Positions 40,960 to 50,352 of a stretch of DNA of 64,000 nucleotides are shown here, piece by piece (positions within the stretch are counted from its first letter, which is position 1; the number at the start of each line of letters is the position of its first letter). A program made the position numbers and the translations under genes. This DNA is from Streptomyces sp. NBRC 110028 (GTDB lineage Bacteria; Actinomycetota; Actinomycetes; Streptomycetales; Streptomycetaceae). The notes beneath the pieces are model-generated. The model was not told where the DNA came from and searched no databases. It saw only the letters and a program-made list of their open reading frames with translations. The stretch lies in contig NZ_BBUZ01000031.1 in NCBI RefSeq assembly GCF_001417735.1, forward strand, positions 124,001 through 188,000, given 5' to 3'.

Positions 40960-42621
40960 TCAGCGGCCGCGCAGCGAGCGGTACGTGGCGACGAGTCGGG
41001 CCGTCGAGGCGTCGAGCCCCGGCACCTCGGCGCCCTCGGTCAGCGCGGGCTCGATCCGCTTGGCGAGCACCTTGCCCAGCTCGACGCCCCACTGGTCGAA
41101 GGAGTCGATGTCCCAGATGGCGCCCTGGACGAACACCTTGTGCTCATAGAGCGCGATCAGCTGGCCGAGCACGGAGGGGCTCAGCTCGGCGGCCAGGATG
41201 GTGGTGGTGGGGCGGTTGCCCTGGAAGGTCTTGTGCGGCACCAGCTCCGGGGCCACGCCCTCGGCGGCGACCTCTTCCGGGGTCTTGCCGAACGCCAGCG
41301 CCTGCCCCTGGGCGAAGAGGTTGGCCATCAGCAGATCGTGCTGGGCGACCAGCCCGGGCCGCAGGTCGTCCACCGGCTTGGCGAAGCCGATCAGATCGGC
41401 CGGGATCAGCTTGGTGCCCTGGTGGAGCAGCTGGTAGTAGGCGTGCTGGCCGTTGGTGCCGGGGGTGCCCCAGACCACCGGGCCGGTCTGCCAGCCGACC
41501 GGGTCGCCCTGCCGGTCCACCGACTTGCCGTTGGACTCCATGTCCAGCTGCTGGAGGTAGGCGGTGAACTTGGACAGGTAGTGGCTGTAGGGCAGGACGG
41601 CGTGCGCCTGGGCGTCGTGGAAGTCGCCGTACCAGACGCCCAGCAGACCGAGCAGCAGCGGTACGTTCCGCTCCGGCGGGGCGGTGGTGAAGTGCTCGTC
41701 CACCAGATGGAATCCGGCCAGCATCTCGCGGAAGCAGTCCGGGCCGATGGCGACCATCAGGGAGAGGCCGATCGCCGAGTCGTAGGAATACCGCCCGCCG
41801 ACCCAGTCCCAGAACTCGAACATGTTGTCCGTGTTGATGCCGAACTCGGAGACCTTCTCCGCGTTGGTCGAGACCGCCACGAAGTGCTTCGCGACGGCCT
41901 CCTCACCGGCCCCGAGCCCGCTCAGCAGCCATGCGCGGGCGGCGACGGCGTTGGTGATGGTCTCGATGGTGGTGAAGGTCTTGGAGGCGACGATGAACAG
42001 CGTCTCCGCCGGGTCCAGGTCGCGCACCGCCTCGTGGAGATCGGCACCGTCCACATTGGAGACGAAGCGGAAGACCAGCTCGCGGTCGGTGTAGGCGCGC
42101 AGCGCCTCGTACGCCATCGCCGGGCCCAGGTCGGAGCCGCCGATGCCGATGTTGACGATGTTCTTGATGGGCTTGCCGGTGTGGCCGTGCCAGTCCCGGG
42201 CCCGGATGCGGTCGGCGAACACGCCCATCTTGGTGAGGACCGCGTGCACCTCGGGGACGACGTCCTCACCGTCCACCGTGATGACCGCCGAGTGGGGCGC
42301 GCGCAGCGCGGTGTGGAGCACCGCGCGGTCCTCGGTGGTGTTGATCTTCTCGCCGCGGAACATCGCGTCCCGCAGCGCGGCCACTCCGGTGGCCCGTGCC
42401 AGCTCCCGCAGCAACCGCAGCGTCTCGTCCGTCACCAGGTGCTTGGAGTAGTCGACGTGGAGATCGCCGACCTGGAGCGTGAACCTGCTCGCGCGCTCGG
42501 GGTCGTTCGCGAACAGCTCGCGCAGATGCGCGTCGCCCAGCGCCTTGCGGTGCTCGGCCAGCGCGTTCCACTCCGGCAGCTGATCGAGCCTGGTGCGGCC
42601 TTCTGCGTTCATCTCGGACAT
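40960..42621 (-). CDS. pgi: glucose-6-phosphate isomerase
   Basis: 553-residue isomerase interconverting glucose-6-phosphate and fructose-6-phosphate. NIGIGGSDLGPAMAYEAL, FIVASKTFTTIETITNA, VGGRYSYDSAIGLSLM, SNGKSVDRQG, GTPGTNGQHAYYQLLHQG and the C-terminal QWGVELGKVLA are signatures with catalytic Glu/His/Lys present. ATG 42621 (MSEMNAEGRTR) is preferred; 42612 and an upstream frame start at 42663 are alternatives. It converges on the pentose-phosphate operon and consumes or supplies its substrate. Confidence 0.95.
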   Translation of the reverse strand: MSEMNAEGRTRLDQLPEWNALAEHRKALGDAHLRELFANDPERASRFTLQVGDLHVDYSKHLVTDETLRLLRELARATGVAALRDAMFRGEKINTTEDRAVLHTALRAPHSAVITVDGEDVVPEVHAVLTKMGVFADRIRARDWHGHTGKPIKNIVNIGIGGSDLGPAMAYEALRAYTDRELVFRFVSNVDGADLHEAVRDLDPAETLFIVASKTFTTIETITNAVAARAWLLSGLGAGEEAVAKHFVAVSTNAEKVSEFGINTDNMFEFWDWVGGRYSYDSAIGLSLMVAIGPDCFREMLAGFHLVDEHFTTAPPERNVPLLLGLLGVWYGDFHDAQAHAVLPYSHYLSKFTAYLQQLDMESNGKSVDRQGDPVGWQTGPVVWGTPGTNGQHAYYQLLHQGTKLIPADLIGFAKPVDDLRPGLVAQHDLLMANLFAQGQALAFGKTPEEVAAEGVAPELVPHKTFQGNRPTTTILAAELSPSVLGQLIALYEHKVFVQGAIWDIDSFDQWGVELGKVLAKRIEPALTEGAEVPGLDASTARLVATYRSLRGR

Positions 42622-42689
42622 CAGCCCACTTCTCATCGGTGCCTGGCCCCCGTTGTCCACCAACCTAATTGACCGTAGCCCGCGGCACT

Positions 42690-42740
42690 GACAACGGCCC
42701 GGCCGCGCACCCCCGTAGGGTGCCCGGCCGGGCCGTCGTC
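42690..42740 (-). terminator. hairpin after the RbpA-like gene
   Basis: GACAACGGCCCGGCCG (42690-42705) pairs with 42725-42740 with a single mismatch; the loop contains a second small hairpin GCACC/GGTGC. It lies 35 bp past the RbpA-like stop. Confidence 0.7.
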
Positions 42741-42774
42741 ACGCGCTGTCGCTGGGGTCCGGGCGTGGTCCGGC

Positions 42775-43110
42775 TCAGATCTCGCCGCGGAGCTTGGCGA
42801 GCGCCTCGGCGAGGATCGCCTCGCCGTCGGCATCGCTGCGCCGCTCCCGCACATAGGCGAGGTGGGTCTTGTACGGCTCGGTGCGGGGCGGGTCCGGCGG
42901 GTTGTCCCGGTCCTTGCCGGCCGGGAAGCCACAGCGGGGGCAGTCCCACGTGTCCGGGATCTGCGCGTCGCTGGCAAAGCTCGGCACGGTCTCGTGCCCG
43001 TTCGAGCACCAGAAGGAGATGCGCAGGCGCGGCGCCGATTCGCCTCGCTCGGCTTCTCCCATCGGCCCCGCTCCGACCCGACTTCCACGGATCGCGTTGC
43101 CACTTGCCAC
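42775..43110 (-). CDS. RbpA-family RNA polymerase-binding protein (paralogue)
   Basis: 111-residue relative of RbpA, the actinobacterial protein that binds the principal sigma factor and RNA polymerase. The zinc-like core FWCSNGHETVPSFASDAQIPDTWDCPRCGFPAG is clear, followed by the basic linker and sigma-interaction helix (PYKTHLAYVRERRSDADGEAILAEALAKLRGEI). The N-terminus GNAIRGSRVGAGP carries the basic core-binding segment. It differs substantially from the housekeeping RbpA I remember, and the gene position suggests the second paralogue of streptomycetes. GTG 43110 has GGGAG upstream. It is in its own unit between secG and pgi. Confidence 0.85.
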   Translation of the reverse strand: MASGNAIRGSRVGAGPMGEAERGESAPRLRISFWCSNGHETVPSFASDAQIPDTWDCPRCGFPAGKDRDNPPDPPRTEPYKTHLAYVRERRSDADGEAILAEALAKLRGEI

Positions 43111-43328
43111 GGTCGTAACTCCCTGCGTGATGGTGCCGCGAAGCATCGAAATGGCGGCCCCGCTGCCCGGCGCCCCAGTCTACGAAAGGCCCAACGCGCG
43201 TCCATCGACAGGAGTTACACCCGCCCTTGAGGACGCCACTCCCATGATAGGCCGCGAATCGGCCGCACTGACGACGGTACGTCAGTTATCGGGCCGGAAT
43301 CGCGCCTCGACAGAACTTCGGTCGAATG

Positions 43329-43556
43329 TCAGTCGAGCTTCATCAGCAATCCGAGCACGACGATGACGACGAACCACAGCAACCCGACCACGATGGTGAT
43401 GCGGTCCAGGTTGCGCTCAGCGACCGAGGAGCCACCGACGGAGGACTGCATTCCGCCGCCGAACATGTCGGACAGACCCCCGCCCTTCCCCTTGTGCATG
43501 AGCACCAGCATCATCATCAAAAGGCTCAAGATGATGAGGGCGATCGAAAACCCCAT
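43329..43556 (-). CDS. secG: protein translocase subunit SecG
   Basis: 75-residue SecG with two membrane helices (GFSIALIILSLLMMMLVLMHKG and ITIVVGLLWFVVIVVLGLL) joined by the conserved GKGGGLSDMFGGGMQSSVGGSSVAERNLDR loop. It assists SecYE-mediated export. ATG 43556 is chosen; GTG 43562 would add two residues. It lies 129 nt after tpiA and may be read from the glycolysis operon. Confidence 0.93.
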   Translation of the reverse strand: MGFSIALIILSLLMMMLVLMHKGKGGGLSDMFGGGMQSSVGGSSVAERNLDRITIVVGLLWFVVIVVLGLLMKLD

Positions 43557-43685
43557 GATCACAGCCGGACCAACTCTCTCGGGCTCGTTACGGACGGTTT
43601 ATTACGGGAGACGGGGGCCGGGGAGGCACGAAACGCGCCACCACGACCCCCGACAGAGTACGACGAGGCTCGGCTCAGGGCCTAC

Positions 43686-44462
43686 TCACTGGTCGCGGAA
43701 ACGAACGATCTTGACGAATTCGTCGGCGTCCAGCGCCGCGCCGCCGATCAGGGCGCCGTCCACGTCCGGCTGCGCCATGATCGCCGCCACGTTCCCGGAC
43801 TTCACCGAGCCGCCGTACTGGATCCGGACCTTGTCGGCCAGCTCCTGGCTGTACAGCTCGGCCAGCCGGGCGCGGATGGCCCCGCAGACCTCCTGGGCGT
43901 CCTCGGGGGTGGCGACCTCGCCGGTGCCGATCGCCCAGACCGGCTCGTACGCGATCACGATGGTCTCGGCCTGCTCGGCCGGGACGTCCTTGAGGCCGCC
44001 GTCCAGCTGCGCGAGGGTGTGCGGCACCTGCTGGCCCGCTTTGCGGACGTCCAGGCCCTCGCCCACGCACAGGATGGGGGTGAGGTCGTTCCGGAAGGCC
44101 GCCTTGACCTTGCCGTTGCAGATCTCGTCGGTCTCGGCGTGGTACTGGCGGCGCTCCGAATGGCCGATGGTCACATAGGTGCACTTCAGCTTGGAGAGCA
44201 TCGGCCCGGAGATCTCGCCCGTGTACGCGCCGGAGTCGTGCGCGGAGAGATCCTGGGCGCCGTACTTGATCTTCAGCTTGTCGCCGTCGACCAGGGTCTG
44301 CACCGACCGCAGATCGGTGAAGGGCGGAAGAACCGCGACCTCGACGGCCTCGTAGTCCTTGTCGGCGAGCGCGAAGGCGAGCTTCTGGACGTGGGCGATG
44401 GCCTCGAGGTGGTTGAGGTTCATCTTCCAGTTGCCCGCCATCAGCGGGGTGCGGTCACTCAC
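43686..44462 (-). CDS. tpiA: triose-phosphate isomerase
   Basis: 258-residue isomerase. Catalytic Lys in GNWKMN (about 10-15), His in TIGHSERRQ, Glu in IAYEPVWAIGTG and the phosphate loop IQYGGSVKSGN are all conserved. GTG start 44462, 6 nt after pgk, the expected glycolytic operon order gap-pgk-tpiA. Confidence 0.96.
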   Translation of the reverse strand: MSDRTPLMAGNWKMNLNHLEAIAHVQKLAFALADKDYEAVEVAVLPPFTDLRSVQTLVDGDKLKIKYGAQDLSAHDSGAYTGEISGPMLSKLKCTYVTIGHSERRQYHAETDEICNGKVKAAFRNDLTPILCVGEGLDVRKAGQQVPHTLAQLDGGLKDVPAEQAETIVIAYEPVWAIGTGEVATPEDAQEVCGAIRARLAELYSQELADKVRIQYGGSVKSGNVAAIMAQPDVDGALIGGAALDADEFVKIVRFRDQ

Positions 44463-44468
44463 GGTTGT

Positions 44469-45671
44469 TCAGTCCTCCAGTGCGGCGAGGCCGGGGAGCG
44501 TCTTGCCCTCGAGGTATTCGAGGCTTGCACCGCCGCCGGTCGAGATATGGCCGAAAGCGGACTCGTCGAAGCCCAGGATGCGGACGGCCGCGGCGGAGTC
44601 GCCGCCGCCCACCACGGTGAAGGCCGGGCTGTCGAGGAGCGCCTGGGCCACGGCCTTGGTGCCGTCGGCGTAGTCGGGGTGCTCGAAGACGCCCATCGGG
44701 CCGTTCCAGAAGACGGTGGCCGTGTCGGCGAGCTTCGAGGCGTACAGCTTGCGGGTGTCCGGACCGATGTCCAGCCCCTCCAGATCGGCCGGGATGGCGT
44801 CCGCGGAGACGACCTGCGGATGCGCCGGGGCCTTGGTCTTGAGGTCCGGGAAGCCGTCCGCCGCGAGGACGTCGACCGGCAGCACGAACTCCACGCCGCG
44901 CTCCTCCGCCCGCCGCAGGTAGTCCCGGACGACCGGAACCTGGTCCTCCTGGAGCAGCGACTTGCCGACCTCGTGGCCCTGGGCCTTGAGGAAGGTGTAC
45001 GCCATACCGCCGCCGATCAGGATGCGGTCGGCCTTCTCCAGCAGGTGGTCGATGACGCCGAGCTTGTCGGAGACCTTGGCGCCGCCGAGGACCACCGCGT
45101 ACGGCCGCTGGACGTCCTCGGTGAGCTTCTTCAGGACACCGACCTCGGTGGCGATCAGACCGCCCGCGGCGTGCGGCAGCCGCGCCGGGAGGTCGTACAC
45201 GGAGGCGTGCTTGCGGTGCACCGCGCCGAAGCCGTCGCCCACGTAGAGGTCGGCGAGGGCGGCGAGCCGATCGGCGAACGCGCCGCGCTCGGCGTCGTCC
45301 TTGCTCGTCTCACCGGCGTTGAAGCGCAGGTTCTCCAGCAGCGCGACCTCGCCCGCGGCGAGCCCGTCGACGGCCGCCCGGGCGCTGTCGTCCACGGTGT
45401 CCGTCGCGAACGCGACCTGCTTGCCGAGGAGTTCGCCGAGCCGCTTGGCGACCGGGGCGAGCGAGAACTTCGGGTCGGGCTCACCCTTGGGGCGGCCGAG
45501 GTGCGAGGCGACGACCACCTTGGCGCCCCGCTCCAGGAGCGCGGCGATGGTCGGCGCGACGGCGCGGATCCGGCCGTCGTCGGTGATCGTCTCGCCGTCG
45601 AGCGGGACATTGAGGTCGGCGCGGACGAAGACCCGCTTCCCGTCGACCTGGAGATCGTCAATCGTCTTCAC
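44469..45671 (-). CDS. pgk: phosphoglycerate kinase
   Basis: 400-residue kinase making ATP from 1,3-bisphosphoglycerate. RADLNVPLDGETITDDGRIRA, VVASHLGRPKGEPD, LLENLRFNAGETSKDD, VLGGAKVSDKLGVI and the C-terminal FWNGPMGVFE / GGGDSAAAV motifs are intact. GTG start 45671, with 81 nt to gap. Confidence 0.96.
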   Translation of the reverse strand: MKTIDDLQVDGKRVFVRADLNVPLDGETITDDGRIRAVAPTIAALLERGAKVVVASHLGRPKGEPDPKFSLAPVAKRLGELLGKQVAFATDTVDDSARAAVDGLAAGEVALLENLRFNAGETSKDDAERGAFADRLAALADLYVGDGFGAVHRKHASVYDLPARLPHAAGGLIATEVGVLKKLTEDVQRPYAVVLGGAKVSDKLGVIDHLLEKADRILIGGGMAYTFLKAQGHEVGKSLLQEDQVPVVRDYLRRAEERGVEFVLPVDVLAADGFPDLKTKAPAHPQVVSADAIPADLEGLDIGPDTRKLYASKLADTATVFWNGPMGVFEHPDYADGTKAVAQALLDSPAFTVVGGGDSAAAVRILGFDESAFGHISTGGGASLEYLEGKTLPGLAALED

Positions 45672-45752
45672 AGAGTGACTCCTTGATCATGGCACGGGGC
45701 CCGTTACGACGTGTGCCGTAGCGGGCCCCGTTCCTCGCTCATTGCGGCAGGT

Positions 45753-46757
<1,005 letters not shown>

Positions 46758-46912
46758 GAACCGATCTCCTCGTTGGTGTGCCGGTCTGGACGCCGGCGAG
46801 CTGTATGGGATGTCCCCGACCGCCTCCGACCCTACCGCTATCACGGAACGTCCGTGACATTGGCGTCGGTGGCCCAAAGACCCCCGGAAAGGGGCATGGA
46901 CCACCGATTGAG

Positions 46913-46936
46913 TCACGATTCGTCACACTCTGTCAA
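46913..46936 (-). promoter_or_regulatory. possible gap promoter
   Basis: Read leftward, a perfect TTGACA (complement of 46931-46936) is followed after about 18 bp by CTCAAT. It would give a leader of about 145 nt before gap. It overlaps the 3' end of the disrupted secreted-protein gene upstream. Confidence 0.35.
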
Positions 46937-47198
46937 CGGCGCAGCGCACGCAGCGCGCCCCCCACGAGCTTCGCGCGCTGGGCGGCGTCGTGGACGTGCT
47001 CCAGGCCGAAGCCGTCCCGTCCACGTCCGCCCTCAGCAGCAGCGGGACCTGGGCCCGGGTGACCTGGGCGGTCCATACGGACAGCGCCTCGCCGGCGGTG
47101 CCGGACGCCGGTCGTGCGTGGGCGGCGGGTGTGGCGGCCAGTCCCCCCAGTAACAGCGCGCTCGCCGCGAGGATCGATCTCGCCGTGCGTCTCTTCAT
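46923..47198 (-). pseudogene. secreted-protein remnant with probable frameshift
   Basis: Starts well: GGGGGG ribosome site, ATG 47198, a clear signal peptide (MKRRTARSILAASALLLGG, cleavage near AHA-RP), then SVWTAQVTRAQVPLLLRADVDG. After that codon composition turns to Ser/Thr/Arg nonsense to a stop at 46923. In the +1-shifted frame the same DNA reads FGLEHVHDAAQRAKLVGGAL to a stop near 46935, which looks natural. Either an indel, a sequencing error, or a deletion that left only the ends of a larger secreted enzyme. Not a functional gene as given. Confidence 0.5.
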
Positions 47199-47318
47199 GA
47201 GCCCCCCTGACTGTCGTTCCGACGTGTGGGTGCGCCGACGCATAAGCCTCATGTCGACCCATGACCATGTCAACACCGGCTCGCGGCGATGATCCGGCAA
47301 TGTGACCATCTGTACGCA

Positions 47319-47356
47319 CCGCGCCCCCGGCTCCGCACAGGAAACCGGGGGCGCGG
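47319..47356 (-). terminator. hairpin downstream of whiA
   Basis: CCGCGCCCCCGG (47319-47330) and CCGGGGGCGCGG (47345-47356) are a perfect 12-bp stem with a 14-nt loop, 65 bp past the whiA stop, in the position of a terminator for the uvrC-rapZ-yvcK-whiA transcript. Confidence 0.65.
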
Positions 47357-47365
47357 AACGCGCGG

Positions 47366-47407
47366 GACGCGGGGTGTGGGGCGCGGGGTGTGGGACGCGG
47401 GGTGTGG
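47366..47407. repeat. three 14-bp G-rich tandem repeats
   Basis: The unit GACGCGGGGTGTGG occurs three times in a row (47366-47379, 47380-47393 with one change, 47394-47407), strongly G-rich on the + strand, between the hairpin and the whiA stop. Confidence 0.8.
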
Positions 47408-47420
47408 GGCGGGCGGCCGG

Positions 47421-48410
47421 TCAGCCGACCATGCCCTCGGCCATCTCGTCGGTCAGGGTCGACTCCGTACCCGGAATGCCCAGGTCCTGGGCCCGCTTGT
47501 CGGCCATGGCGAGCAGTCTGCGGATACGGCCGGCGACGGCGTCCTTGGTCAGCGGCGGGTCGGCCAGCGCGCCCAGCTCCTCCAGGGAGGCCTGCTTGTG
47601 CTCCATGCGCAGCCGCCCGGCCGCGGCCAGGTGCTCGGGCACCTCCTCGCCGAGGATCTCCAGCGCGCGCTGCACCCGCGCCCCCGCGGCGACGGCGGCC
47701 CGGGCCGAGCGGCGCAGATTGGCGTCGTCGAAGTTGGCCAGCCGGTTGGCGGTGGCCCGCACCTCGCGGCGCATCCGCCGCTCCTCCCAGGCGAGCACCG
47801 ACTCGTGCGCCCCCAGCCGCGTCAACAGCGCGCCGATGGCATCACCGTCCCGGACGACGACCCGGTCCACTCCGCGCACCTCGCGCGCCTTCGCGGCGAT
47901 CTGCAGCCGGCGGGCGGCGCCGACCAGCGCCAGCGCGGCCTCCGGACCGGGGCAGGTCACCTCCAGGGAGGACGAGCGGCCGGGCTCGGTGAGCGAGCCG
48001 TGGGCGAGGAAGGCCCCGCGCCAGGCGGCCTCGGCGTCACAGGTGGCACCGGAGACGACCTGCGGCGGCAGCCCGCGGATCGGCCGGCCGCGGCCGTCGA
48101 CCAGACCGGTCTGGCGGGCCAGCTGATCACCGCCCGCCACCACCCGCACCACGTACCGACTGCCGCGGCGCAAGCCCCCCGGGGCCATCACCACCAGATC
48201 GGAGGAGTGCCCGAAGATCTCCAGGATGTCCTTGCGGACTCTGCGGGCCGCGATGCCCGTATCCAGCTCCGCCTCGATCACGATGCGCCCGCTCACCAGG
48301 TGCAGGCCGCCCGCGAACCGCAGGATCGCCGAGACCTCCGCTTTCCGGCAGCAGGTGCGGGTGACGGGGAGCCGGGAGATTTCATCCTTCACCGCTGCCG
48401 TCATCGCCAT
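47421..48410 (-). CDS. whiA: sporulation transcription factor WhiA
   Basis: 329-residue WhiA, a DNA-binding factor with a degenerate LAGLIDADG homing-endonuclease domain and a C-terminal helix-turn-helix; with WhiB it switches on sporulation septation. Recognised from VTRTCCRKAEVSAILRFAGGLHL, GDQLARQTGLVDGRGRPIRGLPPQVV, CDAEAAWRGAFLAHGSL and EELGALADPPLTKDAVAGRIRRLLAMADKRAQDLG. ATG 48410 (MAMTAAVKDE). It overlaps yvcK by 10 bp. Confidence 0.97.
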   Translation of the reverse strand: MAMTAAVKDEISRLPVTRTCCRKAEVSAILRFAGGLHLVSGRIVIEAELDTGIAARRVRKDILEIFGHSSDLVVMAPGGLRRGSRYVVRVVAGGDQLARQTGLVDGRGRPIRGLPPQVVSGATCDAEAAWRGAFLAHGSLTEPGRSSSLEVTCPGPEAALALVGAARRLQIAAKAREVRGVDRVVVRDGDAIGALLTRLGAHESVLAWEERRMRREVRATANRLANFDDANLRRSARAAVAAGARVQRALEILGEEVPEHLAAAGRLRMEHKQASLEELGALADPPLTKDAVAGRIRRLLAMADKRAQDLGIPGTESTLTDEMAEGMVG

Positions 48411-49420
48411 GGGCCGATCCTTCCATGCATCCGAAAAATACGGTCGTACGCGGCCGCCAGTAGCTCCGGGTCGTGCTTCGGGGAACCGTCGGTCGCGGCC
48501 ACCGGCGCCAGCTCGACCGTGCCGCCCAGTCGCTTCGCGGCATCGCACAGACTGCTCTGGTCGGGGACGGCGGCCTCGTCGGCCAGCACCACGTCGAAGG
48601 CGAGTTTAGGGGCGTGTCGGGCCAAAACCTCCAAATGACGCTGCGGGGAGAAGCCATCGGTTTCGCCGGGCTGCGGCGCGAGATTCAGCGAGAGCACCCG
48701 ACGGGCCTTGGTGTCGGTGAGCGCCCGCAGCAGATCGGGCACCAGGAGGTGCGGGATGACGGAGGAGAACCAGGAGCCGGGGCCCAGCACCACCCAGTCC
48801 GCGTCCATCACCGCCTCGACCGCCTCGGGGACCGCCGGCGGGTCGTTCGGCACCAGGTGCACCGACTGCACCTCGCCGGGGGTGAGGGCGACGGTGGCCT
48901 GCCCGGCGACCGTCGACACCTCGTCCGGGCGCGCCGGGTCATGGCCCTTGACGTACGCCTGCAGCTCCAGCGGCACCGCCGACATCGGCAGCACCCGGCC
49001 GTGCGCGCCCAGCAGCTTGCCGACCAGGTCGAGCGCGGCCACATGGTCGCCCAGCTGCTCCCACAGGGCGACGATCAGCACATTGCCGACGGCGTGTCCG
49101 TGCAGCTCCCCCTCGCTGATGAAACGGTGCTGGATGACCCGGGCCCACGTCTGGCCCCAGTCGTCGTCGCCGCACAGGGCCGCCAGCGCCTTGCGCAGAT
49201 CGCCGGGCGGCAGCACCCCCAGCTCGTCGCGCAGCCGCCCGCTGGAGCCGCCGTCGTCGGCCACCGTGACCACGGCGGTCAGATCACCGGTGATCCGGCG
49301 CAGCGCGGCGAGCGAGGCGGACAGGCCCATACCGCCGCCGAGCGCGACCACCTTGGGCTGGGCGCTACGGCCCGTACGGGCCCCGACGAGCCGCCGCAGC
49401 CGCCCGTTACGGATCGTCAC
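48401..49420 (-). CDS. yvcK: YvcK/CofD-like UDP-sugar-binding protein
   Basis: 339-residue YvcK (CuvA in mycobacteria), which binds UDP-sugars and affects cell-wall synthesis and carbon use. It has KVVALGGGMGLSASLAALR, VVTVADDGGSSGRLRDELGVLPPGDLRKAL, HAVGNVLIVALWEQLG and GPGSWFSSVIPHLLVPDL. It lies between rapZ (4-bp overlap) and whiA (10-bp overlap), the arrangement conserved across Gram-positive bacteria. Confidence 0.95.
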   Translation of the reverse strand: MTIRNGRLRRLVGARTGRSAQPKVVALGGGMGLSASLAALRRITGDLTAVVTVADDGGSSGRLRDELGVLPPGDLRKALAALCGDDDWGQTWARVIQHRFISEGELHGHAVGNVLIVALWEQLGDHVAALDLVGKLLGAHGRVLPMSAVPLELQAYVKGHDPARPDEVSTVAGQATVALTPGEVQSVHLVPNDPPAVPEAVEAVMDADWVVLGPGSWFSSVIPHLLVPDLLRALTDTKARRVLSLNLAPQPGETDGFSPQRHLEVLARHAPKLAFDVVLADEAAVPDQSSLCDAAKRLGGTVELAPVAATDGSPKHDPELLAAAYDRIFRMHGRIGPWR

Positions 49421-50352
49421 TCGCGCCCCATGTCGCGGTGGACGATGACGGTCTCGACCCCTTCGGCGCCGAGCCGGGCGGCCAGCCGCTCGGACATCGC
49501 GACGCTGCGGTGCTTACCGCCGGTGCAGCCGACGGCGATCGTCACATAGCGCTTGCCCTCGCGGCGGTAGCCCGCGGCGATCAGCTGCAGCAGCTCGGCG
49601 TAGCGGTCCAGGAACTCCTTGGCGCCGGGCTGGTTGAAGACGTAGCCCGACACCTCCTCGTTGAGCCCGGTGAAGGGGCGCAGCTCGGGGACCCAGTGCG
49701 GATTGGGCAGGAAGCGGCAGTCCACCACCAGGTCGGCGTCGACGGGCAGCCCGTACTTGTAGCCGAAGGACATGACGGTGGCGCGCAGCTCCGGCTCCTC
49801 CTCACCGGCGAACTGGGCGTCCATCTTGGCGCGCAGCTCGTGCACGTTGAGGCTGGAGGTGTCGATCACCAGATCGGCGTCGCCGCGCAGCTCGCGCAGC
49901 AGATCGCGCTCGGCCGCGATGCCGTCGACGATCCGCCCGTCGCCCTGCAGCGGGTGCGGGCGGCGCACGGACTCGAAGCGGCGCACCAGGGCCTCGTCGG
50001 ACGCCTCCAGGAACAGCACGCGCCGCTTGACGTTCTTGGCGGCCAGGTCCGCGAGGGATTCGCGGAGGTTGTCGAAGAAGCGGCGGCCGCGGACGTCCAC
50101 CACCACCGCGATGCGGGCCACGTTGCCCTGGGAGCGGGCGCCGAGGTCCACCATGGTGGGGATCAGCGCGGGCGGCAGGTTGTCCACCACGAACCAGCCG
50201 AGGTCCTCCAGACATTTGGCGGCGGTACTGCGGCCCGCGCCGGACATGCCAGAGATGATCACCAGCTCGGGAATGGCTGCCGCCTCGGCGGACTCTCCCG
50301 TCGTGCCCGTATTCACCTGCGCTCCGTCTCCGTGGATCTCGTGCTCTGTCAT
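49417..50352 (-). CDS. rapZ: RapZ/YvcJ-type nucleotide-binding protein
   Basis: 311-residue P-loop protein. Walker A IISGMSGAGRST (32-43), Walker B-like VVVDVRGRRFFDNL and the C-terminal YVTIAVGCTGGKHRSVAMSERLA domain are typical. In E. coli RapZ adapts RNase E to a small RNA; in Gram-positives the role is less clear. The first 27 residues are a variable acidic tail. 4-bp overlaps with uvrC and yvcK. Confidence 0.94.
   Translation of the reverse strand: MTEHEIHGDGAQVNTGTTGESAEAAAIPELVIISGMSGAGRSTAAKCLEDLGWFVVDNLPPALIPTMVDLGARSQGNVARIAVVVDVRGRRFFDNLRESLADLAAKNVKRRVLFLEASDEALVRRFESVRRPHPLQGDGRIVDGIAAERDLLRELRGDADLVIDTSSLNVHELRAKMDAQFAGEEEPELRATVMSFGYKYGLPVDADLVVDCRFLPNPHWVPELRPFTGLNEEVSGYVFNQPGAKEFLDRYAELLQLIAAGYRREGKRYVTIAVGCTGGKHRSVAMSERLAARLGAEGVETVIVHRDMGRE

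Noticed and set aside
47366..47407. CRISPR-like array
   Set aside because: Three contiguous 14-bp units without spacers; a simple tandem repeat.
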